Source: Ruminococcaceae bacterium UBA1425
GTDB lineage: Bacteria > Bacillota > Clostridia > Oscillospirales > Acutalibacteraceae
Reading direction: 5' to 3'
Assembly: GCA_002329365.1 (NCBI GenBank)
Contig: DCUB01000044.1
Coordinates: 1-41,458, forward strand
DNA length: 41,458 nucleotides
Below, piece after piece: positions 7,985 through 15,835 of the stretch (position 1 is the first letter of the stretch; the number at the start of each line of letters is the position of its first letter). A program made the translations under genes and the position numbers. The notes beneath the pieces were generated by a model. The model saw nothing but the letters and a program-made list of their open reading frames with translations, had not been told where the DNA came from and ran no database searches.

Positions 7985-8677
7985 TCATAAAATCGTAACA
8001 TTGTTAAGGCGGTCCATCACTTCGGGAATCGAGCTTACGTCGTCAAGCTGAATTGCAGGCTTTTCTATTTCGGGATAAACCCATGTGCCCGTAGTCTTTA
8101 TCCAGACTGGTATATAGCCCGCCATGCGCGACGCTTCTATATCGTATTTCGGGTGGTCGCCGACATAGATAAGCTCATTAGGCTCGGCCTTCAGCCTTTG
8201 AGCCATCGCGACAAACGGCTCTGTCGACGGCTTTGCGCAGCCGAACTCGCCGCTTATGATTATCTCGTCAAAATAATCGGAAAGCCTGAGCAGCTTCAGC
8301 TTTGCGCGCTGCGTTTCGCTCTTTCCGTTTGTAATAAGCCCCGTTAACAGCCCGCGCTCCCGGAGCTTTGAAAGCATCGGTTTTGTAAAGCTGTATTCGA
8401 CGGCTATTTTCCGAAAATGCGAATAAAGGAACTCGGCATATTCCTCGAACGAGGGCGTAGCTTTGAACATTCCCTGCTCCGTGAGGTATTTGAAAATAAT
8501 CTGCCAACCGAGATGAACAAAGTGGCGGTCGGCGTATTCAATAATATCGCCTGCTTTTTCGACGGTTATGCCTTCGCCCATGTCGAAATGCTCGCAAAAA
8601 GCGGGCATAATCCTTCTGAGCGTCGCGTATCTGTCAAAAAGCGTGTGGTCAAGGTCAAAGACCGCTCCTTTAAGCAT
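7985..8677 (-). CDS. HAD superfamily hydrolase, phosphatase-like
   Basis: A 230-residue HAD protein with all four motifs: DLDHT (D8, D10), ITNGKSE, the lysine in GCAKPSTEPF, and VGDHPKYDIEA. A helical cap sits between motifs I and II, as in phosphoglycolate phosphatase and the YjjG/pyrophosphatase-like group (HAD-IA). Substrates are small phosphorylated metabolites or nucleotides; the exact one is unknown. The ATG at 8677 is chosen because AAAGGA lies 9 bases before it; the in-frame TTG at 8686 is too close to that site. It lies 17 bases from the htpG -35 box and is divergent from cca with only 37 bases between the two starts. Confidence 0.85.
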   Translation of the reverse strand: MLKGAVFDLDHTLFDRYATLRRIMPAFCEHFDMGEGITVEKAGDIIEYADRHFVHLGWQIIFKYLTEQGMFKATPSFEEYAEFLYSHFRKIAVEYSFTKPMLSKLRERGLLTGLITNGKSETQRAKLKLLRLSDYFDEIIISGEFGCAKPSTEPFVAMAQRLKAEPNELIYVGDHPKYDIEASRMAGYIPVWIKTTGTWVYPEIEKPAIQLDDVSSIPEVMDRLNNVTIL

Positions 8678-8714
8678 GATAAACAATCCTTTCGTTTAAA
8701 ACAGAGGTTGTATT

Positions 8715-9986
8715 ATGAAGCTTCCCGACGAAATACAAACAATAATATCGCGTCTGAACGAACGCGGCTTTGGCGGCTATGTTGTCGGCGGCTGCGTGCG
8801 CGACGCGCTGCGCGGCATTGAGCCGAACGACTATGACGTTGCCACCGACGCCGCTCCCGGGGAAGTTCTTGAAGTGTTCAGCGACAAAAAAACAATAGAA
8901 ACGGGTATAAAGCACGGAACGGTAACAGTTGTTATAAACGGAAAAAATATAGAGATAACAACCTTTCGCATTGACGGCGAATACCGCGACAACAGGCATC
9001 CGGACGAGGTACGTTTTACTAAGTATCTTGCAGATGATTTGTCGCGGCGCGATTTTACGGTGAATTCCATGGCGTACAGCCCCAAAACGGGGCTTGCCGA
9101 CTTTTTTGACGGCAGACAAGACTTGGAAAACAAAATTATACGATGCGTTGGCGACCCCGACAAGAGATTTAATGAAGACGGGCTGCGTATTTTACGCGCG
9201 TTAAGGTTTTCGTCGGTTCTCGGATTTGGAATTGAGGAAAAAACCGCCGCGTCGATTCACAAAAACCGCCTGCTTCTCAAAAATATATCAGCCGAGCGGA
9301 TTTATTCGGAGCTTATAAAGCTGCTGTGCGGCATAGGCGCCGGCGGGGTTATAGCCGATTATTTCGACGTCATGTGCGTTTTTGCGCCGGAGCTTGGTAA
9401 AGTAGCCATAAAGGGCATGCTCTGCCATACCGCGAAAACTGTCGACAACGTTCCTCCCGAAAGAAATCTGCGCCTTGCCGCTTTTTTTCACTGCGCGGGG
9501 GAGGGGCACGGCGGTGTAGAGTGCGCCTCAGTCTGCAACGTTTTAATGCGGCGCCTAAAGGCCGATAACGCCGCGCGGAAATGCGTGCAGACGCTGGTAG
9601 CTCACTTCGGCGAAAAAATCAACGCCGACGAAGCATATATGAGACGTTTAATATCAAAAACCTCCGTTGGAGCTGCGGAGGCTTTGATAAAGCTTAAATG
9701 CTCGTGCCTGCTCGCAATGCCCGACGGCGTCGCGGACACGGATATAAAAGAAGCGAAAAAAGCCGGAGAGCTTATAAAAAAGCTCGTGGCTGACGGCGAA
9801 TGTGTGTCGCTTAAGGACCTTGCGATAAACGGCGACGACCTCATATCGGCAGGGTTCGAGGAGGGAACGAAAGTAGGTGCCGTGATAAAAAGACTGTATG
9901 AAGCGGTGCTTGACGGGAGACTGCAAAACGACAGAAATACTCTCCTCGACGAGGCTTTAAGGCTTCATGACAGCTTAATGTCGTAG
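8715..9986 (+). CDS. cca: CCA tRNA nucleotidyltransferase / poly(A) polymerase family
   Basis: A 423-residue class II nucleotidyltransferase. The head domain has VVGGCVRD (23-30) and the catalytic DYDVATD (39-45), followed by an RRDFTVNSMAYS stretch and the RILRALRF neck motif. It adds or repairs the CCA end of tRNAs in the cytoplasm. The C-terminal part is helical and has no recognisable HD phosphohydrolase motif. Gram-positive bacteria sometimes have both a CCA-adding enzyme and a poly(A) polymerase of this family, so the symbol is likely rather than certain. Its ATG follows AGAGG. Its last 22 bases overlap the convergent sulfotransferase gene. Confidence 0.88.
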   Translation: MKLPDEIQTIISRLNERGFGGYVVGGCVRDALRGIEPNDYDVATDAAPGEVLEVFSDKKTIETGIKHGTVTVVINGKNIEITTFRIDGEYRDNRHPDEVRFTKYLADDLSRRDFTVNSMAYSPKTGLADFFDGRQDLENKIIRCVGDPDKRFNEDGLRILRALRFSSVLGFGIEEKTAASIHKNRLLLKNISAERIYSELIKLLCGIGAGGVIADYFDVMCVFAPELGKVAIKGMLCHTAKTVDNVPPERNLRLAAFFHCAGEGHGGVECASVCNVLMRRLKADNAARKCVQTLVAHFGEKINADEAYMRRLISKTSVGAAEALIKLKCSCLLAMPDGVADTDIKEAKKAGELIKKLVADGECVSLKDLAINGDDLISAGFEEGTKVGAVIKRLYEAVLDGRLQNDRNTLLDEALRLHDSLMS

Positions 9987-10690
9987 CCGCATTCCCCGAT
10001 ATCGCTGCGGAAAAAATCAAACATGTGGACGCCGTCGTCGGTTTTCCAGCGCCCCACGGAATCGGGGCGCATTTCTATTTTTGCCATAGGTACGCCGAGA
10101 AACTCCCGAAGCTTTAAGAGCGTTTTGTCCTGCTCAAAAACCATGTCCTCAAAACGCAGCTTCAGAAGATGACGCGGATCGGGCGTCGCCCTCATCAGCT
10201 CGCGCTGATATTTCCAGCTGTATGCCCTCTTTTCGCGGATGTCGTCCGTTTTCGGGTAATCTATTCCGAAATTATGAAGGTCGTCCGTTACATGACCGCC
10301 GAGAATGCAGTCCCTCGGGTCGCGCACCCAGTGGATGCAGTATATATCGGGGAACATTTTGAGTATCCACGGATAGCAAAGCGTTGTTTCGGGAATTTTC
10401 CAGCCCTTGTTTTCTGACCTGCTCGACAGGACGGAAACGAGATATTCCTCTATAAGCCGCACAAATTCCCTGTCCGGCTCCATTGAAAGCACCTTTGAAA
10501 AATCCCACGATACGCCGCCCTTATATTCTACGTATTTCGCAAAGACGCGGCACGCCTCATACATTTTTTCGGGCGGTACAAGGTCCCACGACGAGTTTAA
10601 CGGCTCGCCCATATAAAAGCCGCTGTCCGAAAGCGTCTGCGATATAGCCCGTGTTCCGGAGTGCCCTCTGCCTATAACGGTTACAATCAT
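9965..10690 (-). CDS. Sulfotransferase family protein
   Basis: A 241-residue protein of the P-loop sulfotransferase fold. The 5'-phosphosulfate loop is VIGRGHSGTRAIS (5-17) and a 3'-phosphate segment is WVRDPRDCILGGH. Such enzymes transfer sulfate from PAPS to hydroxyl or amino groups of carbohydrates or small molecules, but the acceptor cannot be predicted. There is no signal peptide. The ATG follows GGGAGGA, 10 bases upstream. It is 34 bases after gpmI on the same strand, so it may ride on the glycolytic transcript. No PAPS synthesis gene is visible here. The fold call is good; true PAPS use is inferred. Confidence 0.78.
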   Translation of the reverse strand: MIVTVIGRGHSGTRAISQTLSDSGFYMGEPLNSSWDLVPPEKMYEACRVFAKYVEYKGGVSWDFSKVLSMEPDREFVRLIEEYLVSVLSSRSENKGWKIPETTLCYPWILKMFPDIYCIHWVRDPRDCILGGHVTDDLHNFGIDYPKTDDIREKRAYSWKYQRELMRATPDPRHLLKLRFEDMVFEQDKTLLKLREFLGVPMAKIEMRPDSVGRWKTDDGVHMFDFFRSDIGECGYDIKLS

Positions 10691-10724
10691 GCGTTTTAAA
10701 TCCTCCCGGTATGTTACCCGTAGA

Positions 10725-12239
10725 TTATAATATAAGGCTTTTGCCCGTCATCTGCGGCGGCTGGGGAAGCCCCATGACCTTAAGAACGGTAGGCGAAATA
10801 TCACAAAGCCGGCCGCCCTCGCGCAGGACGCAGGGATATCCGAGAACAGTAAAGGGAACGGGATTTGTCGTGTGCGCCGTAAAGGGCGAGCCGTCAGGCT
10901 CGTACATCTTTTCGGCGTTGCCGTGGTCGGCGGTGATGAACATTATGCCGCCTTTTTTGCTTACAGCGTCCCACACCCTGCCGACACAGGTGTCGACAGC
11001 CTCGACGGCTGCGACGGCGGCGTCAAAAATACCCGTGTGTCCGACCATATCGCAGTTTGCGAAGTTTAGGACGATTACGTCGTAAATATCTTTTTCGATT
11101 TTGTCAATAACGGTGCCGGCGACCTCGTACGCGCTCATTTCCGGCTTGAGGTCGTAGGTGGGAACGTCGGGTGAGTCAATCATAATTCTGTCCTCGCCCT
11201 CGTAAACCCTTTCCTCACCGCCGTTGAGGAAGAACGTGACGTGCGCGTATTTTGTGAACTCGGCAATGCGGAGCTGCTTTAAGCCGTTTTCGCTGATAAC
11301 GGCGCCGAGCGGCCTGTCGATTCCTTCCGGCTCAAAAGCTACGGTAACATTGGGCATGTCCGCGTCATATTGTGTCATACAGACGTAAAACAGCGGAAGG
11401 CGCGCACCCCTGTCGAAGCCGTCGAAACCGTCGTCGACAAACGCACGTGTAATCTCCCTTGCCCTGTCGGGGCGGAAGTTGAAGAAAACAACGCTGTCGT
11501 TAGCTTTTATAGGCTCTGCGTCGGCGGCGCGGCAGGGGACGACGAACTCGTCTGTAATACCGTCGGCGTATGATTTCTCCATCATTTCGCAGGCGCAGCC
11601 AAATACGGGAGCGTCGCCGTAAACCATTGCCCTGTAAGCCTTCTCAACGCGTTCATAGCGCTTTTCCCTGTCCATCCCGTAATATCTGCCCATGACGGTC
11701 GCTATTTTGCCTGTGCCGATTTCGTCAAGCTTTTTATAAAGCTCCGCTATATAATCCCTGCCCGAAGTGGGGGGCACGTCGCGCCCGTCCATAAGGCAGT
11801 GTACAAACACCTTCTGAAGCCCGTTGTCCTTCGCGAGCTTCAACAGCGCGTAAAGATGGGTGTTGTGGCTGTGAACTCCCCCGTCGGACAGAAGCCCTAT
11901 AAGATGAAGCGCTGAGTTGTTCCTTTTGCAGTTTTCAACGGCGGAAAGAAAGGCTTTGTTCTGAAAAAAGTCGCCGTCGGCAATGCTCTTTGAAATGCGC
12001 GTCAGCTCCTGATAAACGACGCGTCCCGCGCCGATATTCGTATGCCCCACCTCGCTGTTGCCCATCTGCCCGTCGGGCAGTCCGACGTCCATACCGGAAG
12101 CGCCGATGAAGGTAAGCGGATTTTCGGCAAAAATTCTGTCAAGATTCGGTGTTTTTGCCGCCATGACAGCGTTCCCGTAGCTGTCGGGATTGCTTCCATA
12201 GCCGTCAAGTATGCATAATAAAACGGGTTGTCTGTTCAT
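10725..12239 (-). CDS. gpmI: 2,3-bisphosphoglycerate-independent phosphoglycerate mutase
   Basis: A 504-residue cofactor-independent mutase of standard length. The alkaline-phosphatase-like metal sites are visible: D12 in CILDGYG, the phosphorylated serine S62 in GNSEVGHTNIGAGR, NCDMVGHTG and ITADHGNAEKM. It interconverts 3- and 2-phosphoglycerate in glycolysis and needs Mn2+. It is the third gene of a leftward glycolytic set (pgk, tpiA, gpmI), 36 bases after tpiA, with a GAAAGG site before the ATG. No gapA or enolase gene is in the window. Confidence 0.97.
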   Translation of the reverse strand: MNRQPVLLCILDGYGSNPDSYGNAVMAAKTPNLDRIFAENPLTFIGASGMDVGLPDGQMGNSEVGHTNIGAGRVVYQELTRISKSIADGDFFQNKAFLSAVENCKRNNSALHLIGLLSDGGVHSHNTHLYALLKLAKDNGLQKVFVHCLMDGRDVPPTSGRDYIAELYKKLDEIGTGKIATVMGRYYGMDREKRYERVEKAYRAMVYGDAPVFGCACEMMEKSYADGITDEFVVPCRAADAEPIKANDSVVFFNFRPDRAREITRAFVDDGFDGFDRGARLPLFYVCMTQYDADMPNVTVAFEPEGIDRPLGAVISENGLKQLRIAEFTKYAHVTFFLNGGEERVYEGEDRIMIDSPDVPTYDLKPEMSAYEVAGTVIDKIEKDIYDVIVLNFANCDMVGHTGIFDAAVAAVEAVDTCVGRVWDAVSKKGGIMFITADHGNAEKMYEPDGSPFTAHTTNPVPFTVLGYPCVLREGGRLCDISPTVLKVMGLPQPPQMTGKSLIL

Positions 12240-12275
12240 TTTGGGGTATTTCCTTTCAAAAACGGTTAATCAGTA

Positions 12276-13040
12276 TCAGTTTGCGGCCATTACAATGGTG
12301 GCAAAGTCGGGAGCCTTTAGCGAGGCTCCGCCTATAAGTCCGCCGTCGACGTTGGGCTTTGAAAGCAGCTCCCCAGCGTTTTTGGCGTTCATCGAGCCGC
12401 CGTACTGAATCGTAACTCCGTCGGCGTCCTCCTTGGTGTAGAGTGAGGCGATAAGAGCGCGGATGGCTCCGTTTACATCCTCCGCCTGCTCCGCCGTTGC
12501 CGTAAGACCTGTGCCGATAGCCCAGACAGGCTCGTACGCTATGATTATCCTTTTAAGCTCCTCGGCGGAAACTCCGGCAAGGGCAATCTTAACCTGCTTG
12601 CCGATGACCTCCATGGTGATATTCTGCTCGCGCTCGGAAAGCAGCTCGCCGACGCAGAGAATTACGGTAAGCCCTGCGTTAAGAGCCGCTCTTACGCGAT
12701 CGCGGACGGTGACGTCGGTTTCGCCGAAATACTGGCGGCGTTCGCTGTGACCGATTATTACATAGGGCACGCCTATCGCCTTTAGCATCTGCGCCGAAAT
12801 CTCGCCCGTAAACGCGCCGTTTTCCGCCCAGTGGCAGTTTTCGGCGCCTACCTTTATGTTTGTGCCCGCCGTCGCCTCAAGAGCCGCATGAAGGTCGACA
12901 AAGGGAACGCATACGACGACTTCGCACGTCGCGTCCTTGACTAAGGGCTTGATTTCGTTTATAAGAGCCGTAGCTTCGGCGGGTGTTTTGTTCATTTTCC
13001 AGTTACCGGCAATTACTGCCTTGCGGAGCTGCTTGTTCAT
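12276..13040 (-). CDS. tpiA: Triose-phosphate isomerase
   Basis: A 254-residue (beta/alpha)8 enzyme interconverting dihydroxyacetone phosphate and glyceraldehyde 3-phosphate. Catalytic residues are N13 and K15 in GNWKMN, H98 in VIIGHSERR and E170 in AYEPVWAIGTG; the phosphate loop QYGGSM and C-terminal GGASL are present. The ATG follows GAAAGGATCATCAGGA. It is separated from pgk by 251 bases of repeat-filled DNA and is 36 bases ahead of gpmI. Confidence 0.97.
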   Translation of the reverse strand: MNKQLRKAVIAGNWKMNKTPAEATALINEIKPLVKDATCEVVVCVPFVDLHAALEATAGTNIKVGAENCHWAENGAFTGEISAQMLKAIGVPYVIIGHSERRQYFGETDVTVRDRVRAALNAGLTVILCVGELLSEREQNITMEVIGKQVKIALAGVSAEELKRIIIAYEPVWAIGTGLTATAEQAEDVNGAIRALIASLYTKEDADGVTIQYGGSMNAKNAGELLSKPNVDGGLIGGASLKAPDFATIVMAAN

Positions 13041-13074
13041 TCCTGATGATCCTTTCGTTCGTTTTAATTATTCA

Positions 13075-13093
13075 GGGCTGTCAGCGACAGCCC
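13075..13093. repeat. Small hairpin between pgk and tpiA
   Basis: GGGCTGTC and GACAGCCC pair around AGC. It lies 35 bases upstream of tpiA. No T-run follows on the minus strand, so it is more likely an mRNA stem or a repeat than a terminator. Confidence 0.45.
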
Positions 13094-13142
13094 CTCAGTC
13101 AGTAAAAAAGCTTTGCAAAAGCCTCGCAATTCCGATGCATAT

Positions 13143-13262
13143 GAAAGATCCTTCGGTGCGTTGCACCTCAGGATGACAGGAGAGAAAAAACCTTGTCATT
13201 TTAGAAGCACCCTGTCATTCTGAGCGCACCCTGTCATTCTGTGCGCAGCGAAGAATCCTTCC
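13143..13262. repeat. Inverted AGGATGACAGG-type element with three 19-bp tandem units
   Basis: The left arm (13143-13181, ending CAGGATGACAGG) is a diverged inverted copy of the right arm (13228-13262, CTGTCATTCTGTGCG followed by AGCGAAGAATCC). Between them lie three tandem 19-base units at 13189-13207, 13208-13226 and 13227-13245, the last two differing at one position. A similar CTGTCATTCTGAGCG repeat is widespread between genes of many bacteria, so this is probably a REP- or MITE-like dispersed element. It occupies the pgk-tpiA gap. Confidence 0.6.
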
Positions 13263-13291
13263 CGCGGCTTTTCGGTAGCCACGTTGAATCA

Positions 13292-14482
13292 TTATTTATC
13301 GTTAAGGGCGGCTATACCGGGAAGGACCTTGCCCTCAAGGAATTCGAGCGACGCGCCGCCGCCCGTGGAGATGTGCGACATCTTGTCGGCAAAGCCGAGC
13401 TTCTGAACAGCCGCGACGGAGTCGCCGCCGCCTATAATCGATATAGCGCCCGACTCGGCAACAGCCGTTGCTACCGCTATTGTGCCTGCCGCGAAGTTTT
13501 CCCACTCGGAAACACCCATGGGGCCGTTCCAGATGACCGTTCCGCTGCCCTTGATTGCGTCGGCGAAAAGCTTTTGTGATTTCGGACCGATGTCAAGCCC
13601 CATCCAGCCGTCGGGAATTTCGTCGGAATCAACAACCTTAGCCTCCGTATCGGGAGCGTATTCCCTGCCTATCTTGTTGTCAACGGGAAGAACGAATCGA
13701 ACGCCCTTTTCCTCCGCCTTTTTAAGCATGTCAAGTGCAAGATCTATCTTGTCGTTTTCGCAGATGGAGGTTCCGACATGGTGACCCTGCGCGGCAAAAA
13801 AGGTGTATGCCATGCCACCGCCGACTATAAGAGTGTCCACCTTGTCAAGAAGATTTGTAATAACTCCTATCTTGTCCGAAACCTTTGCGCCGCCGAGAAT
13901 GGCTGTAAGGGGGCGCTTGGGATTCTCAAGGGCTCCGCCTATGAACTCGATTTCTTTTTTGATAAGGTAGCCGCAGACGGCCGGAAGATAATCGGCGATG
14001 CCCGTAGTGGAGCAATGAGCCCTGTGAGCCGAGCCGAACGCGTCGTTTACGAAGATGTCGGCAAGGGAGGCAAACTTCTTTGAAAGCTCGGGGTCGTTTT
14101 TCGTTTCGCCCTTTTCAAAGCGAACGTTTTCAATAAGCATGACTTCGCCGTCCCTGAGAGAAGCCGCAAGAGCTTTTGCGCTTTCTCCCGCGACGTCGGA
14201 AGCCATTTTAACCTCCTGACCGAGAAGCTCAGAAAGACGCGCCGCGACGGGGGCGAGAGAAAACTGCGGGTCGAATCCGCCCGTGGGTCTGCCGAGGTGA
14301 GAACTCAAAATAACCTTTGCTCCCTGCGAAACGAGATATTTAATCGTCGGAAGGGACTCCACGATTCTCTTGTCGCTCGTGATTTTTCCGTCCTTGAGAG
14401 GAACGTTGAAGTCGCAGCGAACAAACACTCTTTTTCCGGAAGTGACGATATCCTCTACTGTTTTTTTGTTGAGCAGGCTCAC
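13292..14482 (-). CDS. pgk: Phosphoglycerate kinase
   Basis: A 396-residue enzyme of normal length that transfers phosphate from 1,3-bisphosphoglycerate to ADP. Visible signatures are RCDFNVPL near residue 22, SSHLGRP, NDAFGSAHRAHCS, the nucleotide-binding GGGMAYTF region and IIGGGDSVAAV near the C-terminus. The GTG at 14482 is chosen because the protein then starts VSLLNKKTVEDI, as in homologues, with an AAAGGA site 11 bases before it; the longer frame from 14536 adds residues from the leader. It is the first gene of the leftward glycolytic set and is divergent from serC across 250 bases. Confidence 0.96.
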   Translation of the reverse strand: MSLLNKKTVEDIVTSGKRVFVRCDFNVPLKDGKITSDKRIVESLPTIKYLVSQGAKVILSSHLGRPTGGFDPQFSLAPVAARLSELLGQEVKMASDVAGESAKALAASLRDGEVMLIENVRFEKGETKNDPELSKKFASLADIFVNDAFGSAHRAHCSTTGIADYLPAVCGYLIKKEIEFIGGALENPKRPLTAILGGAKVSDKIGVITNLLDKVDTLIVGGGMAYTFFAAQGHHVGTSICENDKIDLALDMLKKAEEKGVRFVLPVDNKIGREYAPDTEAKVVDSDEIPDGWMGLDIGPKSQKLFADAIKGSGTVIWNGPMGVSEWENFAAGTIAVATAVAESGAISIIGGGDSVAAVQKLGFADKMSHISTGGGASLEFLEGKVLPGIAALNDK

Positions 14483-14536
14483 TTTTGTTCCAATCCTTTC
14501 ATAAAAAATATTAATGAAATCGGGGCAACAAATCAT

Positions 14537-14565
14537 ATTTTATAACAAATCCGTGCAATTTGCAA
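14537..14565 (-). promoter_or_regulatory. Predicted sigma-A promoter of pgk
   Basis: On the minus strand TTGCAA (14565-14560), 17 bases, TAAAAT (14542-14537), about 55 bases before the GTG start. It matches 9 of 12 consensus positions and has AT-rich surroundings. Confidence 0.6.
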
Positions 14566-14658
14566 TATTTTCCCGCATGTTTTCTTATAAAAGGTAATTT
14601 GAATAAATTCTCACGTTTTTTTTCGGATATTTGTGTTATTTTACTTATTGTTAAAAGC

Positions 14659-14688
14659 TTGACTAAAGCAATTTGACAGGATTATAAT
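14659..14688 (+). promoter_or_regulatory. Predicted sigma-A promoter of serC-serA
   Basis: TTGACT at 14659-14664, an 18-base spacer and TATAAT at 14683-14688. The leader of about 38 bases is too short for a T-box or riboswitch, so control, if any, would be by a DNA-binding protein or shared with the divergent pgk promoter about 95 bases away. Confidence 0.75.
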
Positions 14689-14732
14689 ATACCCAAGATT
14701 TTTTTAATTCTCACTATTCGGAGGTAAAAACT

Positions 14733-15815
14733 ATGTCAAGAGTCTACAATTTCTCAGCGGGTCCATCTATGCTCCCCGAGTCGGTTCTTAACAGAGCGGC
14801 CGAGGAAATGCTCGATTACAAGGGCAGCGGTCAGTCGGTTATGGAAATGTCGCACCGTTCCAAGGTTTATGAGGAGATAATCTTCAGCGCGCGCGACCTT
14901 TTCAAAGAGGTTATGAACATCCCCGACAACTACAAGGTTCTTTTCCTTCAAGGCGGCGCCTCAACGCAGTTTGCCGCGATTCCCCTTAACTTCATGAACG
15001 GCTCCGGCAAGGCGGATTACGTTTTAAGCGGCCAGTTCTCCACAAAGGCATATCAGGAAGCCCAGAAGTACGGCGACGTCAGGGCTGTCGCCTCGTCAAA
15101 GACCGACAATTTCTCAAGAATACCCGACCTCGACAAGTCGCAGTTCAGACCCGACGCGGATTATTTCTACATCTGCCAGAACAACACCATTTTCGGCACG
15201 CGTTTTTCCGGGCTGCCCGACACGGGCGACGTTCCGCTTGTTGCCGACGTTTCGTCCTGCTTCCTTTCCGAGCCTATGGATGTGTCTAAGTACGGCGTAA
15301 TGTACGGCGGCGCGCAAAAGAATATCGCTCCGGCGGGCCTTACGGTTGTTATAGTCCGCGAGGACCTGCTCGGCAAGGCGCGCGATATCACGCCCACAAT
15401 GCTCGACTACAAGATAATGGCGGACAACGATTCAATGTACAACACTCCGCCCTGCTATCCGATATACATCTGCAAGCTTGTGCTTGAATGGATTAAGACC
15501 ACCGGCGGGCTTGAGGCAATGCGCGAGCGCAACGTTAATAAGGCGTCAATCCTTTACGATTATCTCGACAGGAGCGAAATGTTTACAAACCCCGTTCTTC
15601 CGAGAGACCGTTCGATTATGAACGTAACGTTCGTCGCAAAAACAGAGGAGCTGAACAAAAAGTTCTGCGCCGAGGCGGAAAAAGCCGGCTTTGTCAACAT
15701 CAAGGGTCACCGTTCGGTCGGCGGCATGAGAGCGTCCATCTACAACGCGATGCCTGTCGAGGGCGTCGAGAAGCTTGTTGAGTTCATGGCGGACTTTGAA
15801 AAAGCAAACGCGTAA
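14733..15815 (+). CDS. serC: Phosphoserine aminotransferase
   Basis: A 360-residue PLP-dependent class V aminotransferase that makes phosphoserine from 3-phosphohydroxypyruvate and glutamate. It starts with the typical YNFSAGPSMLPE, has the PLP-contacting GGAST (74-78), the Schiff-base lysine K196 in YGGAQKNIAPAG, and the C-terminal GHRSVGGMRASIYNAM substrate motif. The ATG has a GGAGG site 8 bases upstream. It is 20 bases ahead of serA, and the two form the first two steps of serine synthesis. Confidence 0.97.
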   Translation: MSRVYNFSAGPSMLPESVLNRAAEEMLDYKGSGQSVMEMSHRSKVYEEIIFSARDLFKEVMNIPDNYKVLFLQGGASTQFAAIPLNFMNGSGKADYVLSGQFSTKAYQEAQKYGDVRAVASSKTDNFSRIPDLDKSQFRPDADYFYICQNNTIFGTRFSGLPDTGDVPLVADVSSCFLSEPMDVSKYGVMYGGAQKNIAPAGLTVVIVREDLLGKARDITPTMLDYKIMADNDSMYNTPPCYPIYICKLVLEWIKTTGGLEAMRERNVNKASILYDYLDRSEMFTNPVLPRDRSIMNVTFVAKTEELNKKFCAEAEKAGFVNIKGHRSVGGMRASIYNAMPVEGVEKLVEFMADFEKANA

Positions 15816-15835
15816 CGAAAGGAAGAGTTCATTTA

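Noticed and set aside
14689..14732. T-box or other serine-responsive leader for serC-serA
   Set aside because: The leader is only about 38 bases, too short for a T-box or a known riboswitch.
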